Source of the DNA: CAVPTL01 sp963794415
GTDB taxonomy: Bacteria; Actinomycetota; Thermoleophilia; Gaiellales; JAICJC01
Length of the DNA: 64,000 nt
Assembly (NCBI GenBank): GCA_963794415.1
Contig: CAWCDI010000002.1
Coordinates: 620,001 to 684,000 of the forward strand
Direction of reading: 5' to 3'
The notes beneath the pieces are model-generated. The model was not told the DNA's origin and ran no database searches. It saw only the letters and a program-made list of their open reading frames with translations. A program made the translations under genes and the position numbers. The stretch's first letter is position 1. The number at the start of each line of letters is the position of its first letter. Below are positions 50,288 through 59,471 of the stretch, in pieces.

Positions 50288-51298
50288 ATGGAGTCCCTTC
50301 CGCGAATCCTGGCCGCTCCGTTGGCCGGCGGGGCGAGCAATCCCGGGCTGGTGATCGCCGCAGCGCAGGCAGGGCGCCTCGGGTTCCTCGCCGGCGGATA
50401 CCAGACGCCTGAGGCCCTCGGGGCTCAGATGGCAACCGTGCGTCGCGCCGGCGTCCCGTTTGGCGTGAACCTCTTCGTGCCGAACCCGCTCCCTGTCGAT
50501 CCTTCGGAGTTTCGCCGCTACGCCCGCGCCCTCCAGCCCGAGGCCGATCCGTACGGGCTCACGCTGGATGGGGACGATCCGATCGAGGACGACGACGGCT
50601 GGCACGACAAGCTGGACATCCTCGCCGCGCACCCGCCGGATGTCATCAGCCTGACCTTCGGGATCCCGGATCGCGCAGCGATGTCAGCGCTGCTGGCCAC
50701 CGGCGCCATCATCGTCCAGAGCGTGACCTCGGCAGAAGAGGCCGCGGCCGCGGAGGATGCAGGGGCCGACGTCGTCGCGGTGCAGGCCTCGGTTGCCGGA
50801 GGCCACTCCGCCACGCTCACTCCCCGCGAGCCCCCGGCGGCCATCCCGCTGGTCGATCTCGTCGCGCAGGTTGGTCGTGTCACCTCGATGCCCATCGTCG
50901 CCGCCGGCGGCATCTCGACGCCGGGCGACGTCTCGGCGGTGATCGCCGCCGGCGCCGACGCGGCCATGGCAGGAACCGCTCTGCTGCTGGCCGACGAGGC
51001 GGGCACATCTGCCGCTCACCGCGCCGCGCTGGCCGATCCCGCCCGCACCGAGACCGTGATCACCAAGGCATTCACCGGCCGCCCGGCCCGTGGCCTGCGA
51101 ACCACGTTCATCGATCGCCACGAGAGCGAAGCGCCGTTTGGCTACCCGGCAATTCACCACCTCACCTCGCCCCTGCGCAAGGCCGCCGCTGCTGCCGGCG
51201 ATGCCGACCGCGTGCACCTCTGGGCCGGCACGGGCTACCGCGCCGCCCGGCCGGGCCCCGCGGCGGACATCCTCTCGGCCCTCGGCGACGGCGCATAG
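50288..51298 (+). CDS. Nitronate monooxygenase-like FMN enzyme
   Basis: A 336-residue TIM-barrel flavoprotein (2-nitropropane dioxygenase family). GLVIAAAQAGRLGFLAGGYQ near the start, the motif QASVAGGHSATL with the catalytic histidine, and PIVAAGGISTPGDVSAVIAA for FMN phosphate binding are clear. It oxidises toxic nitronates to aldehydes and nitrite. The first codons adjoin the integrase gene, so its promoter may have been changed by the insertion. Confidence 0.9.
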   Translation: MESLPRILAAPLAGGASNPGLVIAAAQAGRLGFLAGGYQTPEALGAQMATVRRAGVPFGVNLFVPNPLPVDPSEFRRYARALQPEADPYGLTLDGDDPIEDDDGWHDKLDILAAHPPDVISLTFGIPDRAAMSALLATGAIIVQSVTSAEEAAAAEDAGADVVAVQASVAGGHSATLTPREPPAAIPLVDLVAQVGRVTSMPIVAAGGISTPGDVSAVIAAGADAAMAGTALLLADEAGTSAAHRAALADPARTETVITKAFTGRPARGLRTTFIDRHESEAPFGYPAIHHLTSPLRKAAAAAGDADRVHLWAGTGYRAARPGPAADILSALGDGA

Positions 51299-51310
51299 GC
51301 TGCCGGCCGG

Positions 51311-51667
51311 ATGTCCGACTACACGATCAAGCACCTCGACGACATGGATGAGCACCACGACGACGGCTTCAAGATGATCCGCCGCGAGCTGGGCATCACA
51401 GCCTTCGGCATCAACATGACCACCTCGCCGCCGAACCATGACGACTACCCCGAGCACGACCACCTCGACGACGGCCAGGAGGAGGTCTACATCGTGCTCG
51501 AGGGCGACGGCACCGTCACCATCGACGGCGAGCCGCACGCCGTGCGCAAGGGCCACGTGATCCGCGTCGGCCCCGGATCCCGGCGCAAGCTCTCGGCGGG
51601 GCCCGGCGGGATGCAGGTGCTGACCATCGGCGGCGTCCCGCCCGAGGGCTTCACCCCGAACTGGTGA
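51311..51667 (+). CDS. Cupin-domain protein
   Basis: A 118-residue single cupin: the first motif HDHLDDGQEEVYIVLEGDGT with metal-binding His and Glu, and the second GHVIRVGPGSRRKL. It lies 12 bases after the nitronate monooxygenase gene and is probably co-transcribed. The role is unknown. Confidence 0.85.
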   Translation: MSDYTIKHLDDMDEHHDDGFKMIRRELGITAFGINMTTSPPNHDDYPEHDHLDDGQEEVYIVLEGDGTVTIDGEPHAVRKGHVIRVGPGSRRKLSAGPGGMQVLTIGGVPPEGFTPNW

Positions 51668-51697
51668 GGAGGCCGGGCAGATCGGTCGCTGCGAAGC

Positions 51698-52834
51698 TCA
51701 CGCCTCGAGCCGCGGCCAGAGCTGCGTCCACACCTGCTCGGAAGCCCCGATGAGCGGCCCCGCGTCGCCCAGGAGCGCGGGAATGACCGGCGGCGGCGTC
51801 GAGCGGCGAAACTCCATCAGCCCGGCCGTGAACGCCGCCCGGAGCTCCGTTGGCGCATGCGCCAGCAGATCGGCCGCCAGGCCGCCGAGCGTCACCAGAT
51901 CGGGATCGAGTGCGTTGACGAGCCCGGCCATCCCCCGCCCGAACGTCGCAGCCACCGAGGCTAGGGCGCCGGCCGCCCGCGCGTCGCCCGCCGCGGCGGC
52001 GGCGAGCACCTTCCGCGCATAGCTCACCGAGTCGCCCTCCCCGGGCTGGTCGCCCAGGATCCGCGCGAGCGCGCCACCATCCACCGCAGTGCCCCAGCAG
52101 CCGCGCGCACCGCACGGGCAGACCACCGCGGGATCGCCGAACGGCATGTGCCCGAACTCGCCCGCCACCCCGCGCGCGCCCTCCACCAGCCGCCCATCCT
52201 CGATCACGCCGCCGCCGAGCCCCGCATCGATGAGCAGGTGCAGGGCGAAGTGGGCGTGGGTCGCAGCGCCCCGGCGGGCCTCGGCAAGGGCTGCGAGCGT
52301 CGCGTCGTTGCCCGCCGCGAAGAGCGGCGCCTTCGGCCACACGGCGCGCACGTCCACTCCCTGCCAGCCCAGGTTCACGGAGTCGAGCACGTGGCCCTCG
52401 ATCACCGTGCCCGGCACCGAGAGCCCGATCCCGCGCACCCGTCCCGGGAACCGCCGCCGAAGCCGTGCACTCGCCTTTGCGATCGCCCCGAGCAGCTCAT
52501 CGGGGGTGGCGCCCGAGGTCTGGCCGTGCGCGGATCCCACGGCATCCCCGGTGATTGAGACCGCCTCGAGCTGCCACGACTCGTGCGTGACGCTCGCCGC
52601 GAGCACCAGGGGGCCGTCCGGGTGCGGGCCGAGCAGCGTGGTCGGCCGGCCACGGCCGCCTGTCGGTGCCGCCGGCGTCTCGGCCAGGAGCCGTGCGTCC
52701 ACCAGCCTGGCGACGAGCTCCGTCGCGGCTCCCGTGCCGATGCCGAGCTCGCGCGCGGCGTCGGCCCGCGTCATCCCCGGGTGGGCGTGGACGGTCTCGA
52801 GTAGCGCGGCTCCCCGCGGCGTCAGCGGCCGCAT
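51698..52834 (-). CDS. ROK-family regulator with winged-helix domain
   Basis: 378 residues. The N-terminal winged helix (TRADAARELGIGTGAATELV) is followed by a ROK sugar-kinase-like domain. GVAGEFGHM and the zinc motif CPCGARGCW are present, as in NagC/Mlc/XylR repressors. It responds to a sugar or amino sugar. It is divergent from a drug/sugar efflux-type MFS gene 40 bases away, which it probably controls. Confidence 0.88.
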   Translation of the reverse strand: MRPLTPRGAALLETVHAHPGMTRADAARELGIGTGAATELVARLVDARLLAETPAAPTGGRGRPTTLLGPHPDGPLVLAASVTHESWQLEAVSITGDAVGSAHGQTSGATPDELLGAIAKASARLRRRFPGRVRGIGLSVPGTVIEGHVLDSVNLGWQGVDVRAVWPKAPLFAAGNDATLAALAEARRGAATHAHFALHLLIDAGLGGGVIEDGRLVEGARGVAGEFGHMPFGDPAVVCPCGARGCWGTAVDGGALARILGDQPGEGDSVSYARKVLAAAAAGDARAAGALASVAATFGRGMAGLVNALDPDLVTLGGLAADLLAHAPTELRAAFTAGLMEFRRSTPPPVIPALLGDAGPLIGASEQVWTQLWPRLEA

Positions 52835-52876
52835 CGCGGTCTCCCTTCACCATTTTGCTCCAACGCGAAGTATAAT

Positions 52877-54160
52877 ATGGGCATGACGTCAGTATCCACC
52901 AGCCGGCGCTCCGCCACTCCCGTGCTCATCGTGCTGGCCGCCACTGTGTTTGCCGGGATCACGACCGAGATCCTGCCGGTCGGCCTGCTGCCGGTCATCA
53001 GCCAGGGCCTGGGCACCAGCGAGTCGCAGGTGGGTTTGCTCGTCTCGGCCTACGCCGTGATGGTCGCCGTCTTCTGCATCCCGATGACCGCGCTCGTGGC
53101 CCGCTGGTCGCGCCGCACGGTGCTCGCCACGCTCCTCAGCGTGTACGCGCTCAGCAACGTCGTGATGGCGCTGGCCGGCGACTACTGGGTGGCGCTCGGC
53201 GCCCGCCTCATCGGCGGGCTCGCCCACGCGGGATTCTTCGCCGCGGTGTTCGCGGCGGCCGTCAGCCTCGTGCCGCCGGCGAAGGCCGGCCGCGCGATGG
53301 CGATCGTGAGCGGCGGCATCGTGCTCGCGCTGGCCTTCGGGGTGCCTCTCGGCACCGCGCTGGGCACTGCGTTTGGCTGGCGCTGGGCGTTCGCGGCGTG
53401 CGCCGTTGCCATGGCGCTGCTCGCCGTCCTCACGTGGCTGGTCGTTCCTGCGACGCAGGCGCCCGCGACGACGGCCGGCGAATCGGTGCTGCGAAGCGCG
53501 CGGCAGCGACCGATCCTCCTGATCGCCGCCGTGGGAGTCGTGATGACGCTCGGCCACTACACGCTCTACACCTACATCACGCCGCTTCTCACCTCCACCG
53601 GCGTGGGCTCCCACAGCGTGAGCCTCGTGCTGCTCGGCTACGGCGCGGCGGGCATCGTCGGAGTGTTCGTGACGGGGGTCGTGGCCGATCGGTGGGCGCA
53701 CCGCAGCCTCGGGATCGCGATCGCGCTCACCGCGACGTGCCTGCTCGTGCTTGGCCTGGTGCATGCCGGCGCCGTGGTGATTGCCGTCGTGGTCGTGTGG
53801 GGCGGGGTCTTCTCGACGCTCCCGACGCTCCTTCAGACGGTGGCGCTTCGCACCACGCCCGCCTCGCCTGACACTGCCTCTGCGATGACCAACACGACGT
53901 TCAACATCGGCATCGCCGGCGGCGCGCTCATCGGTGCGCGCGAGCTGCTCTTCACCTCGCCGCCCGGGCTCGCGCTCACGGGCGCCGCGCTGGTGGCAAG
54001 CGCGCTGGTCATGCTCCTTCTGCTGCGCCGGTCAGTGGTGCGTGCGGCGGTAGTGCCGGGCCTGCCGGGCGCGGTTCCCGCAGGCGTTGCTGCACCACAT
54101 CCGCCGCGGGTGGTCGCGGAGGAACATCAGCACGCAGCCCGGAGCACCGCAGGCGTGTAG
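52877..54160 (+). CDS. MFS efflux transporter (DHA1 / sugar efflux type)
   Basis: A 12-span MFS protein; ALVARWSRRTVLATLLSVYA holds the loop 2-3 motif of DHA1 efflux pumps and GFFAAVFAAAVSLVPPAKAG is the motif of arabinose/sugar efflux members. The last about 40 residues are not membrane-like and overlap the CGNR gene on the other strand by 129 bases, covering its zinc finger. The true stop may be earlier if an indel exists near 54045. Confidence 0.88.
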   Translation: MGMTSVSTSRRSATPVLIVLAATVFAGITTEILPVGLLPVISQGLGTSESQVGLLVSAYAVMVAVFCIPMTALVARWSRRTVLATLLSVYALSNVVMALAGDYWVALGARLIGGLAHAGFFAAVFAAAVSLVPPAKAGRAMAIVSGGIVLALAFGVPLGTALGTAFGWRWAFAACAVAMALLAVLTWLVVPATQAPATTAGESVLRSARQRPILLIAAVGVVMTLGHYTLYTYITPLLTSTGVGSHSVSLVLLGYGAAGIVGVFVTGVVADRWAHRSLGIAIALTATCLLVLGLVHAGAVVIAVVVVWGGVFSTLPTLLQTVALRTTPASPDTASAMTNTTFNIGIAGGALIGARELLFTSPPGLALTGAALVASALVMLLLLRRSVVRAAVVPGLPGAVPAGVAAPHPPRVVAEEHQHAARSTAGV

Positions 54161-54586
54161 ATCGCCTCGATGGGGGCCGGTGGTAAGCGCGATGGCGTCG
54201 TTTGCAAACGCTGCCAGGACGACCTGCGCACGGCTCGCTCCGTGGTAGTCGGATGCCGGCCGGAGCGTTCCCGAGACGAGCCTGGCGCCTGGTGAGCGCG
54301 GCGCGGCGGCGCTCGCGCGGTTGACCACCGCGACGGCCTCGGCATCGGGCTCGGCGAGCAGCGTGCGGATGGCCCCTCGCAGATCGATCAGCTCCTGACG
54401 GGTCGGGAGCGGGCCGTCGGGGGCATCCTCCAGCGGCAGTCGATCGTTGATCGCGGCGAGCCAGGCGGCCGTCTGCTCCTCGTCGGCCAGTCCGTCGATC
54501 GGCTCTCCGCCGGCGGCATAGATGGTGTTGTGGAGCTCGAGGGAGAGTGGCTCTGATCGCAGCGGGCCGGGGTACGAGGAGTGCAT
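54032..54586 (-). CDS. CGNR zinc-finger regulator
   Basis: 184 residues: an N-terminal ABATE (stress-response) domain and the C-terminal CGNR zinc finger CGAPGCVLMFLRDH, WCSNACGNRARQARHYRR with four cysteines. Such proteins regulate transcription in actinobacteria. It is divergent from the MOSC gene, and a perfect palindrome stands in between. Confidence 0.88.
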   Translation of the reverse strand: MHSSYPGPLRSEPLSLELHNTIYAAGGEPIDGLADEEQTAAWLAAINDRLPLEDAPDGPLPTRQELIDLRGAIRTLLAEPDAEAVAVVNRASAAAPRSPGARLVSGTLRPASDYHGASRAQVVLAAFANDAIALTTGPHRGDLHACGAPGCVLMFLRDHPRRMWCSNACGNRARQARHYRRTHH

Positions 54587-54593
54587 TTGCCTA

Positions 54594-54605
54594 ATGGTAT
54601 ACCAT
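54594..54605. promoter_or_regulatory. Perfect palindrome ATGGTATACCAT
   Basis: A 12-bp palindrome in the 50-base region between the divergent CGNR and MOSC genes, just before the CGNR ATG. It is a probable operator, likely for the CGNR protein itself. Confidence 0.5.
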
Positions 54606-54636
54606 GTGATTATCCGTTAGCAACGAGTGAGAGAGA

Positions 54637-55353
54637 GTGGTGGGCGAGATGCACGTCGAGGGGCTCTGGCGCTATCCGGTGAAATCGCTCGGCGGAGAGC
54701 CGCTCGAGCGTGCCGAGCTGACACCCGACGGTGTCCGCGGCGACAGGCTGGTGCATGTGCAGAACGACCGCGGACCGCTCACCGGCCGTACGCGGCACCA
54801 GCTGCTCACGATCCCGGCATCGACGGACGCCGACGGTCGGCCGCTGGTCGCCGGGCACGCGTGGGACTCGCCCGAAGCGGCCGAGCTCGTGCGCAAGCGC
54901 GGGGGAGACGACGCACGGCTCGTCGCCTACGACGGGCCCGAGCGGTTCGACATCCTGAACCTCTCCGTGGCCACCGACGGCGCGATCGATGAGCTCGCGA
55001 CGGACGTGCGCCGGCTGCGGCCAAACCTGCTGATCGGCGGGGTGCCGCCTGACGCAGAGCGCTACTGGCCAGGCCGTGCGATCGCCATCGGCGACGCGCT
55101 CATCGGGGTCTTCCAGCGACGGCACCGGTGCATCGTGACCACCATCGACCCGGACTCCGGCGCGCAGGACGTGGACGTGCTTCGCCGCATCCGAAACCGG
55201 TTCGAGAACCAGGTGTCGCTCGACAGCTGGGTCATCCGGCCGGGCGTGATCAGCGTGGGGGACCCGGTCGAGCTGGTCGAGACCGATGCCGAGCCCGAAT
55301 GGGTCGGCGGCTGGATCGTGGGCGCGCCGTACCTTGCCGCCGTTGGATCGTGA
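54637..55353 (+). CDS. MOSC-domain protein
   Basis: 238 residues: the N-terminal MOSC-N beta-barrel (LWRYPVKSLGGEPLERAELT) and MOSC domain with the conserved RRHRCIVTTIDPDSG, where the cysteine would carry sulfur or bind molybdopterin. Family members handle molybdenum cofactor or detoxify N-hydroxylated compounds. GTG at 54637 or ATG four codons later can start it. Confidence 0.88.
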   Translation: MVGEMHVEGLWRYPVKSLGGEPLERAELTPDGVRGDRLVHVQNDRGPLTGRTRHQLLTIPASTDADGRPLVAGHAWDSPEAAELVRKRGGDDARLVAYDGPERFDILNLSVATDGAIDELATDVRRLRPNLLIGGVPPDAERYWPGRAIAIGDALIGVFQRRHRCIVTTIDPDSGAQDVDVLRRIRNRFENQVSLDSWVIRPGVISVGDPVELVETDAEPEWVGGWIVGAPYLAAVGS

Positions 55354-55372
55354 TCGCACGTAGGATGCGGCC

Positions 55373-56281
55373 GTGAGGTACGCGATCTCGATCCCGCAGT
55401 TCGTCGCCGACGGCAGCTTCGATCCCGCCGCTCTGCGCCGCTATCTCGACCGGGCCGAGGAGCTCGGCTTCGAGAGCGCCTGGACGCAGGAGCACACGTT
55501 CGGCTCGAAGCCGGTGCTGAGCGCTCTCGAGACGATGGCCTACGCCGCCGCCTGCAACCCCAACCTGCGCCTGGGGTGCGCCGTCTTCGTGATGCCGGCG
55601 CACAACCCCGTGCACCTGGCCAGGTCGATCGCCACGCTCGACCAGCTCAGCCGCGGGCGGGTGGAGGTCGGCCTCGGGATCGGCGGCACGTTCGGCCTCT
55701 CGGCCTTTGGCGTGGATCCCAGCGAGCGGGCCGCCCGCTTCACCGAGGGCCTCAAGCTGATGAAGGCTCTGTGGACGGAGCCGCGGGTCTCGTTCGACGG
55801 CCGGTTCTGGCAGGTCGACGGTGAGACGATGGAGCCCAAGCCGTTCCAGAAGCCGCATCCGCCGGTGTGGATCGGCGGTGGCCACCCCAACGCGCTTCGG
55901 CGTGCAGCGAAGCTGGCCGACGGCTTCTACGGCGCGGGCAGCTCCACCATCGAGCAGTTTGCCGAGCGGTCGGCCGGCGTGCAGGAGGAGCTGGCGAAGC
56001 AGGGCCGCGATCCGGCCACGTTCAGGATCTCCAAGCGCGTCTACATCGCCGTGGACGACGACTCCGGCCGCGCCCGCCGGCGCATCTCCGAGGGGCTCGA
56101 GCAGCTCTACGGCACCGACCGGCTCGCAGCCGTGGCCGTGTCCGGAACGCCCGACGAGTGCGCCGCCGGCCTGCGGAGGATTGCCGCCGCCGGCGCCGAG
56201 CTCCTGCAGCTGAACCCGCTCTTCGACGACGCCGAGCAGATGGAGCGCCTGGCCGCCGAGGTCATGCCCCAGGTGCAGTAG
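55373..56281 (+). CDS. LLM-class F420-dependent oxidoreductase
   Basis: 302 residues, a luciferase-like TIM barrel. RYLDRAEELGFESAWTQEHT and LDQLSRGRVEVGLGIGGTFG are family segments, and PPVWIGGGHPNALRRAAKLA is the signature of F420-dependent members. It would oxidise or reduce a small organic substrate with coenzyme F420. It starts at GTG, 20 bases after the MOSC gene. Confidence 0.88.
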   Translation: MRYAISIPQFVADGSFDPAALRRYLDRAEELGFESAWTQEHTFGSKPVLSALETMAYAAACNPNLRLGCAVFVMPAHNPVHLARSIATLDQLSRGRVEVGLGIGGTFGLSAFGVDPSERAARFTEGLKLMKALWTEPRVSFDGRFWQVDGETMEPKPFQKPHPPVWIGGGHPNALRRAAKLADGFYGAGSSTIEQFAERSAGVQEELAKQGRDPATFRISKRVYIAVDDDSGRARRRISEGLEQLYGTDRLAAVAVSGTPDECAAGLRRIAAAGAELLQLNPLFDDAEQMERLAAEVMPQVQ

Positions 56282-56301
56282 CCGCCCCGCGGCTCTGGCG
56301 C

Positions 56302-56610
56302 TCAGGTGTGGACGAGGCGGTAGAGGCCCGGGTGGGGTGAGAAGAGGCCGAGGCTCTCGGCCGCATCGCGGAAGCCGGGGCTGGTGGTCGCTTCCTGGAA
56401 GTGCTCGACGCTGTCCCAGTGGGCGATGCTGACGAAGCGAAACTCTGCGTCGGCAGCGAGCGCTTCGTGGAGCTTTGCATCGACGAAGCCTGGCTGGGTC
56501 TGCATGTAGTCGCGGGCGCGCGTCCACGCTGCGATGAACTCGGCCGACTCGTCGGTCTCGACGTCGAACGAGTTGATGAGCGTCCAGAGTGGCTCTCGTG
56601 GGGATTCCAT
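56302..56610 (-). CDS. Antibiotic biosynthesis monooxygenase (ABM) domain protein
   Basis: A 102-residue dimeric alpha/beta-barrel protein: ARDYMQTQPGFVDAKLHEAL and FRFVSIAHWDSVEHFQEATT are typical of ABM/heme-degrading folds. It has no obvious cofactor and could be an oxygenase or a quinol binder. It lies after the TetR gene on the same strand. Confidence 0.82.
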   Translation of the reverse strand: MESPREPLWTLINSFDVETDESAEFIAAWTRARDYMQTQPGFVDAKLHEALAADAEFRFVSIAHWDSVEHFQEATTSPGFRDAAESLGLFSPHPGLYRLVHT

Positions 56611-56640
56611 GACGGGGTGCTTACACGAAAACCCTGTCGT

Positions 56641-57246
56641 CTAATCGTGTGCCGCCCAGCTCTGAAGGTGTTCGACGGCGTTTCGCAGCGCGACCTCCAG
56701 CGGCTCGAACGACTGCGTGGTCTGGGTGAGGAGCAGCCCGCCCTGAAGCGACGCAAGCGTGGCGAGCGCAAGCCCGGCAGGGTCGGCCGAGGGTCGCAGA
56801 AGGCCCTGCGATCGCATGCTCTCGAGCCCGCGCTCCATCCGCATCCGCCAGGTCTCGAAGTACTCGGCGATCTCTCTGCGAAGCACCGGATCCACCGCGG
56901 CCATCTCGGATGCCAGCGAGCCGATGGGGCAGCCGAGCACGGCATCGCTCCGCTCGTAGTGGGCGAGCACCAGATCGTGCCAGCGATCCCACGCGTCCCA
57001 GCTGTCGAGCCTGTCGAGCGCTGGGCGCTGGGCATCCATCACTCGCTCGCCCTGGAGCGCGACGATCGCGCGCACCAGCTCGGCCTTCCCGCCGGGGAAG
57101 TAGTGGAAGAGCTGGCTCTTGCTGGTTGCCGTGCCGGTGCAGATGTCGTCGAGGCTGGTGCCGCGCGCCCCGCGCCGCAGCACGAGATCGGCCGCGGCAC
57201 CGACGATGCGCGAACGGGTGGCGGCGCCTTTGGCGGTGAGCTCCAT
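56641..57246 (-). CDS. TetR family regulator
   Basis: 201 residues: the TetR helix-turn-helix (RIVGAAADLVLRRGARGTSL, then TGTATSKSQLFHYFPGGKAE) and a C-terminal ligand domain of the AcrR/YxaF kind. It is divergent from the SDR gene, and the palindrome between them is its likely site. Confidence 0.9.
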   Translation of the reverse strand: MELTAKGAATRSRIVGAAADLVLRRGARGTSLDDICTGTATSKSQLFHYFPGGKAELVRAIVALQGERVMDAQRPALDRLDSWDAWDRWHDLVLAHYERSDAVLGCPIGSLASEMAAVDPVLRREIAEYFETWRMRMERGLESMRSQGLLRPSADPAGLALATLASLQGGLLLTQTTQSFEPLEVALRNAVEHLQSWAAHD

Positions 57247-57266
57247 GGCGGCAGCCTACCGCAAAG

Positions 57267-57282
57267 TGGACTACTCAGTCCA
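57267..57282. promoter_or_regulatory. TGGACT-actc-AGTCCA palindrome, TetR operator
   Basis: A perfect 6+6 inverted repeat in the short region between the divergent TetR and SDR genes. TetR-family operators of the type TGGACN(n)NGTCCA are common, so it most likely controls both genes. Confidence 0.65.
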
Positions 57283-57304
57283 TTCCTGTGCTACAAGTCC
57301 TCCC

Positions 57305-58066
57305 ATGACTCAGAGACTCGCAGGAAAGACAGCACTCGTGACCGGCGCGACCAGTGGGATCGGCCGTGCAATCGCAATCGCCTTCGGTGCAGAGGGAGCC
57401 CGCGTGGTGGTCACCGGCCGTGACGCCGGCCGCGGGGCCGAGACCGTCGCCGCCATCGCCGCGGCGGGCGGCGAGGCCCATTTCGTGCCGGTCGATCTGG
57501 GCGGCCCGGCCGATGACCTCGCCCAGCTTGCAGAAGACGCGACCGCCCTGCTCGGCGGCCGCATCGACATCCTCGTCAACAACGCCGGGATCTTCCCGTT
57601 GGCTCCCACCGCCCAGACCGATCAGGCAACGTTCGATCGCGTGATGGCGGTCAACACCCGCGCGCCGTTCTTCCTGACCGCCGCGATCGCGCCGCAGATG
57701 GCCGCGCGCGGTGACGGCGTGATCATCAACCTCGGCTCGTGGATCTCCACCGTCGGTCTGCCCTCGGGATCGCTCTACGCCGCCACCAAGGCGACGCTCG
57801 AGCAGCTCTCGCGCGGCTGGGCGGCGGAGTTCGGGCCATCAGGCGTCCGCGTCAACTCGATCGCGCCCGGCGTCACCATGACGGAGGGCAACCTCGGCAA
57901 CAAGGACTACCTGGAGAACATGGTCAAGAGCTTCCCCGCGGGCCGGCTCGGGAGGCCCGAGGAGATCGCCGGCGCCGCCGTGTTCCTGGCGAGCGATGAC
58001 GGCGCGTTCATGCACGCATCGACCCTGGTCATCGACGGAGGCGCCCTGAGCACCCGCGTGATCTAG
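57305..58066 (+). CDS. Short-chain dehydrogenase/reductase (SDR)
   Basis: A 253-residue classical SDR: cofactor motif TGATSGIG (13-20), NNAG at 92-95, catalytic S145, Y158 and K162 (YAATK), and the C-terminal VFLASDDGAFMHASTLVIDG. The arginine in VTGRDAGRG suggests NADP(H). The substrate is unknown. It is likely induced when the divergent TetR protein is released. Confidence 0.92.
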   Translation: MTQRLAGKTALVTGATSGIGRAIAIAFGAEGARVVVTGRDAGRGAETVAAIAAAGGEAHFVPVDLGGPADDLAQLAEDATALLGGRIDILVNNAGIFPLAPTAQTDQATFDRVMAVNTRAPFFLTAAIAPQMAARGDGVIINLGSWISTVGLPSGSLYAATKATLEQLSRGWAAEFGPSGVRVNSIAPGVTMTEGNLGNKDYLENMVKSFPAGRLGRPEEIAGAAVFLASDDGAFMHASTLVIDGGALSTRVI

Positions 58067-58079
58067 CTACCCTCGATCG

Positions 58080-59471
58080 ATGCGGGCACTGCGGATAGCT
58101 CTCATCGTCGATGCGCTGGTGCTCGCGGCGGGGTCGCTCTTCTCCGACCGGATCGTGGGCGCAGTGGTCATCGGGCCGGCGCTCCTGATCGGCATCATCG
58201 TGGCGATCGCCTGCCTGAGCGCCGACCTGGTGAAGCCGCGCCGGCGGGTGGAGTGGGTCTGCTCGGCGCTCACCATCGTGGCGCCGTTCCCGTTCTTCGC
58301 GCTGGGCTATCCCACGGGGCCGCGGGTGGCGGCGATCGCCGTGATCGCGCTGCAGGTGATCCCGCTCGTGCAGACGCGGTTCGAGGCGCGCGCAGGGGCG
58401 GCGCCGCGCGGCGTGCTGGGTGCGCTCGTGATCACCACGGCGCTCCTGCTCGTGACGGTGGGGGTGCTGGTCTGGTACGGCAACGCCTACCTGCTGAAGC
58501 CGCCCACCACGACGTTTGCGCGCGGCCCCTACCTCACGCGCGTGACCACCACGCAGGCCGACCTGGCCTGGCAGCTGAAGCCGGGTGACGATGGGACGGT
58601 GCAGCTGAGCGCGCTGGCCCCCGACGGCACCGTGGTGCAGGGCGCCACGGGATTCACCGACCTGCGGCCGGGGACGCGGTACATCTGGACGGCCAACATC
58701 GGCGGGCGCTCGGCGGCGTCGGGGAGCTTCACCACCGCGCCGCTCTCGACTGCGCAGCCCATCACGCTGGTGTCGTTCGGCGACTACGGGTCAGGCAACG
58801 CCCACGAGTACGCGGTGGCGCGGCTGGCGGCCGCAGCCGATCCCGCGATGTTCCTGTCGGCGGGCGACAACTCCTACCTCCTCGCCGCGCCCCCGCTCCT
58901 GAACCGCGCGATCTTCGCCCCGCTGCACGACCTGCTGGGCGAGGCGCCGATGGTGGCCGCCCTGGGCGAGCACGACCTCGCCTACGACGACGGGTCGGCG
59001 GTGATCTCGGCGCTGCACCTGCCCGGCCACCAGTACAGCGCCCAGTACGGGCCGGTGCAGGTGGTGGTGCTCGGGCTGGAGGCCGACTCCTCGGCGCTCG
59101 CGTTTGCCCGAAAGACGCTCGGGGCCTGCCAGGGCCCGTGCCCGGTGCGGTTCGTGCTCACCCACCGGCCGATCGCGGCCGCCAACCCGATCATGCCGCT
59201 CCTGCGGCAGCGTCACGTGGCAGCGATCCTCGCGGGGCACCTGCACCGCTACGAGCGGCACGTGCGCGCCGGGGTGCTGCAGTTCACCGTCGGCACGGGC
59301 GGCGAGGGGCCGGGCGACGAGGCCAACACCAGGGCGACGCCCGATGCGATCAGGTCGTTCATCGCCTACGGGTTCCTGCGGATCGGCATCGCCGGCAATC
59401 GGATCAGCTACCAGTTCATCGACGAGCAGGGGCAGGTGCGCGACCAGGTGGAGCGGAGGATCGGGCGATGA
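58080..59471 (+). CDS. Membrane-anchored metallophosphatase, purple acid phosphatase type
   Basis: 463 residues. Four N-terminal spans (to about residue 145) are followed by a fibronectin-like domain (LTRVTTTQADLAWQLKPGDD) and a calcineurin-like phosphoesterase: SFGDYGSGN, SAGDNSYL, LGEHDLAY, LTHRPIA and AGHLHRYERH hold the metal ligands. This is the layout of purple acid phosphatases, here tethered outside the cell. It would release phosphate from esters. It overlaps the next gene by ATGA. Confidence 0.82.
   Translation: MRALRIALIVDALVLAAGSLFSDRIVGAVVIGPALLIGIIVAIACLSADLVKPRRRVEWVCSALTIVAPFPFFALGYPTGPRVAAIAVIALQVIPLVQTRFEARAGAAPRGVLGALVITTALLLVTVGVLVWYGNAYLLKPPTTTFARGPYLTRVTTTQADLAWQLKPGDDGTVQLSALAPDGTVVQGATGFTDLRPGTRYIWTANIGGRSAASGSFTTAPLSTAQPITLVSFGDYGSGNAHEYAVARLAAAADPAMFLSAGDNSYLLAAPPLLNRAIFAPLHDLLGEAPMVAALGEHDLAYDDGSAVISALHLPGHQYSAQYGPVQVVVLGLEADSSALAFARKTLGACQGPCPVRFVLTHRPIAAANPIMPLLRQRHVAAILAGHLHRYERHVRAGVLQFTVGTGGEGPGDEANTRATPDAIRSFIAYGFLRIGIAGNRISYQFIDEQGQVRDQVERRIGR

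Noticed and set aside
55250..56527. A 425-residue minus-strand frame opposite the LLM oxidoreductase gene
   Set aside because: It has antisense-type composition; the sense gene has a full F420-type signature.
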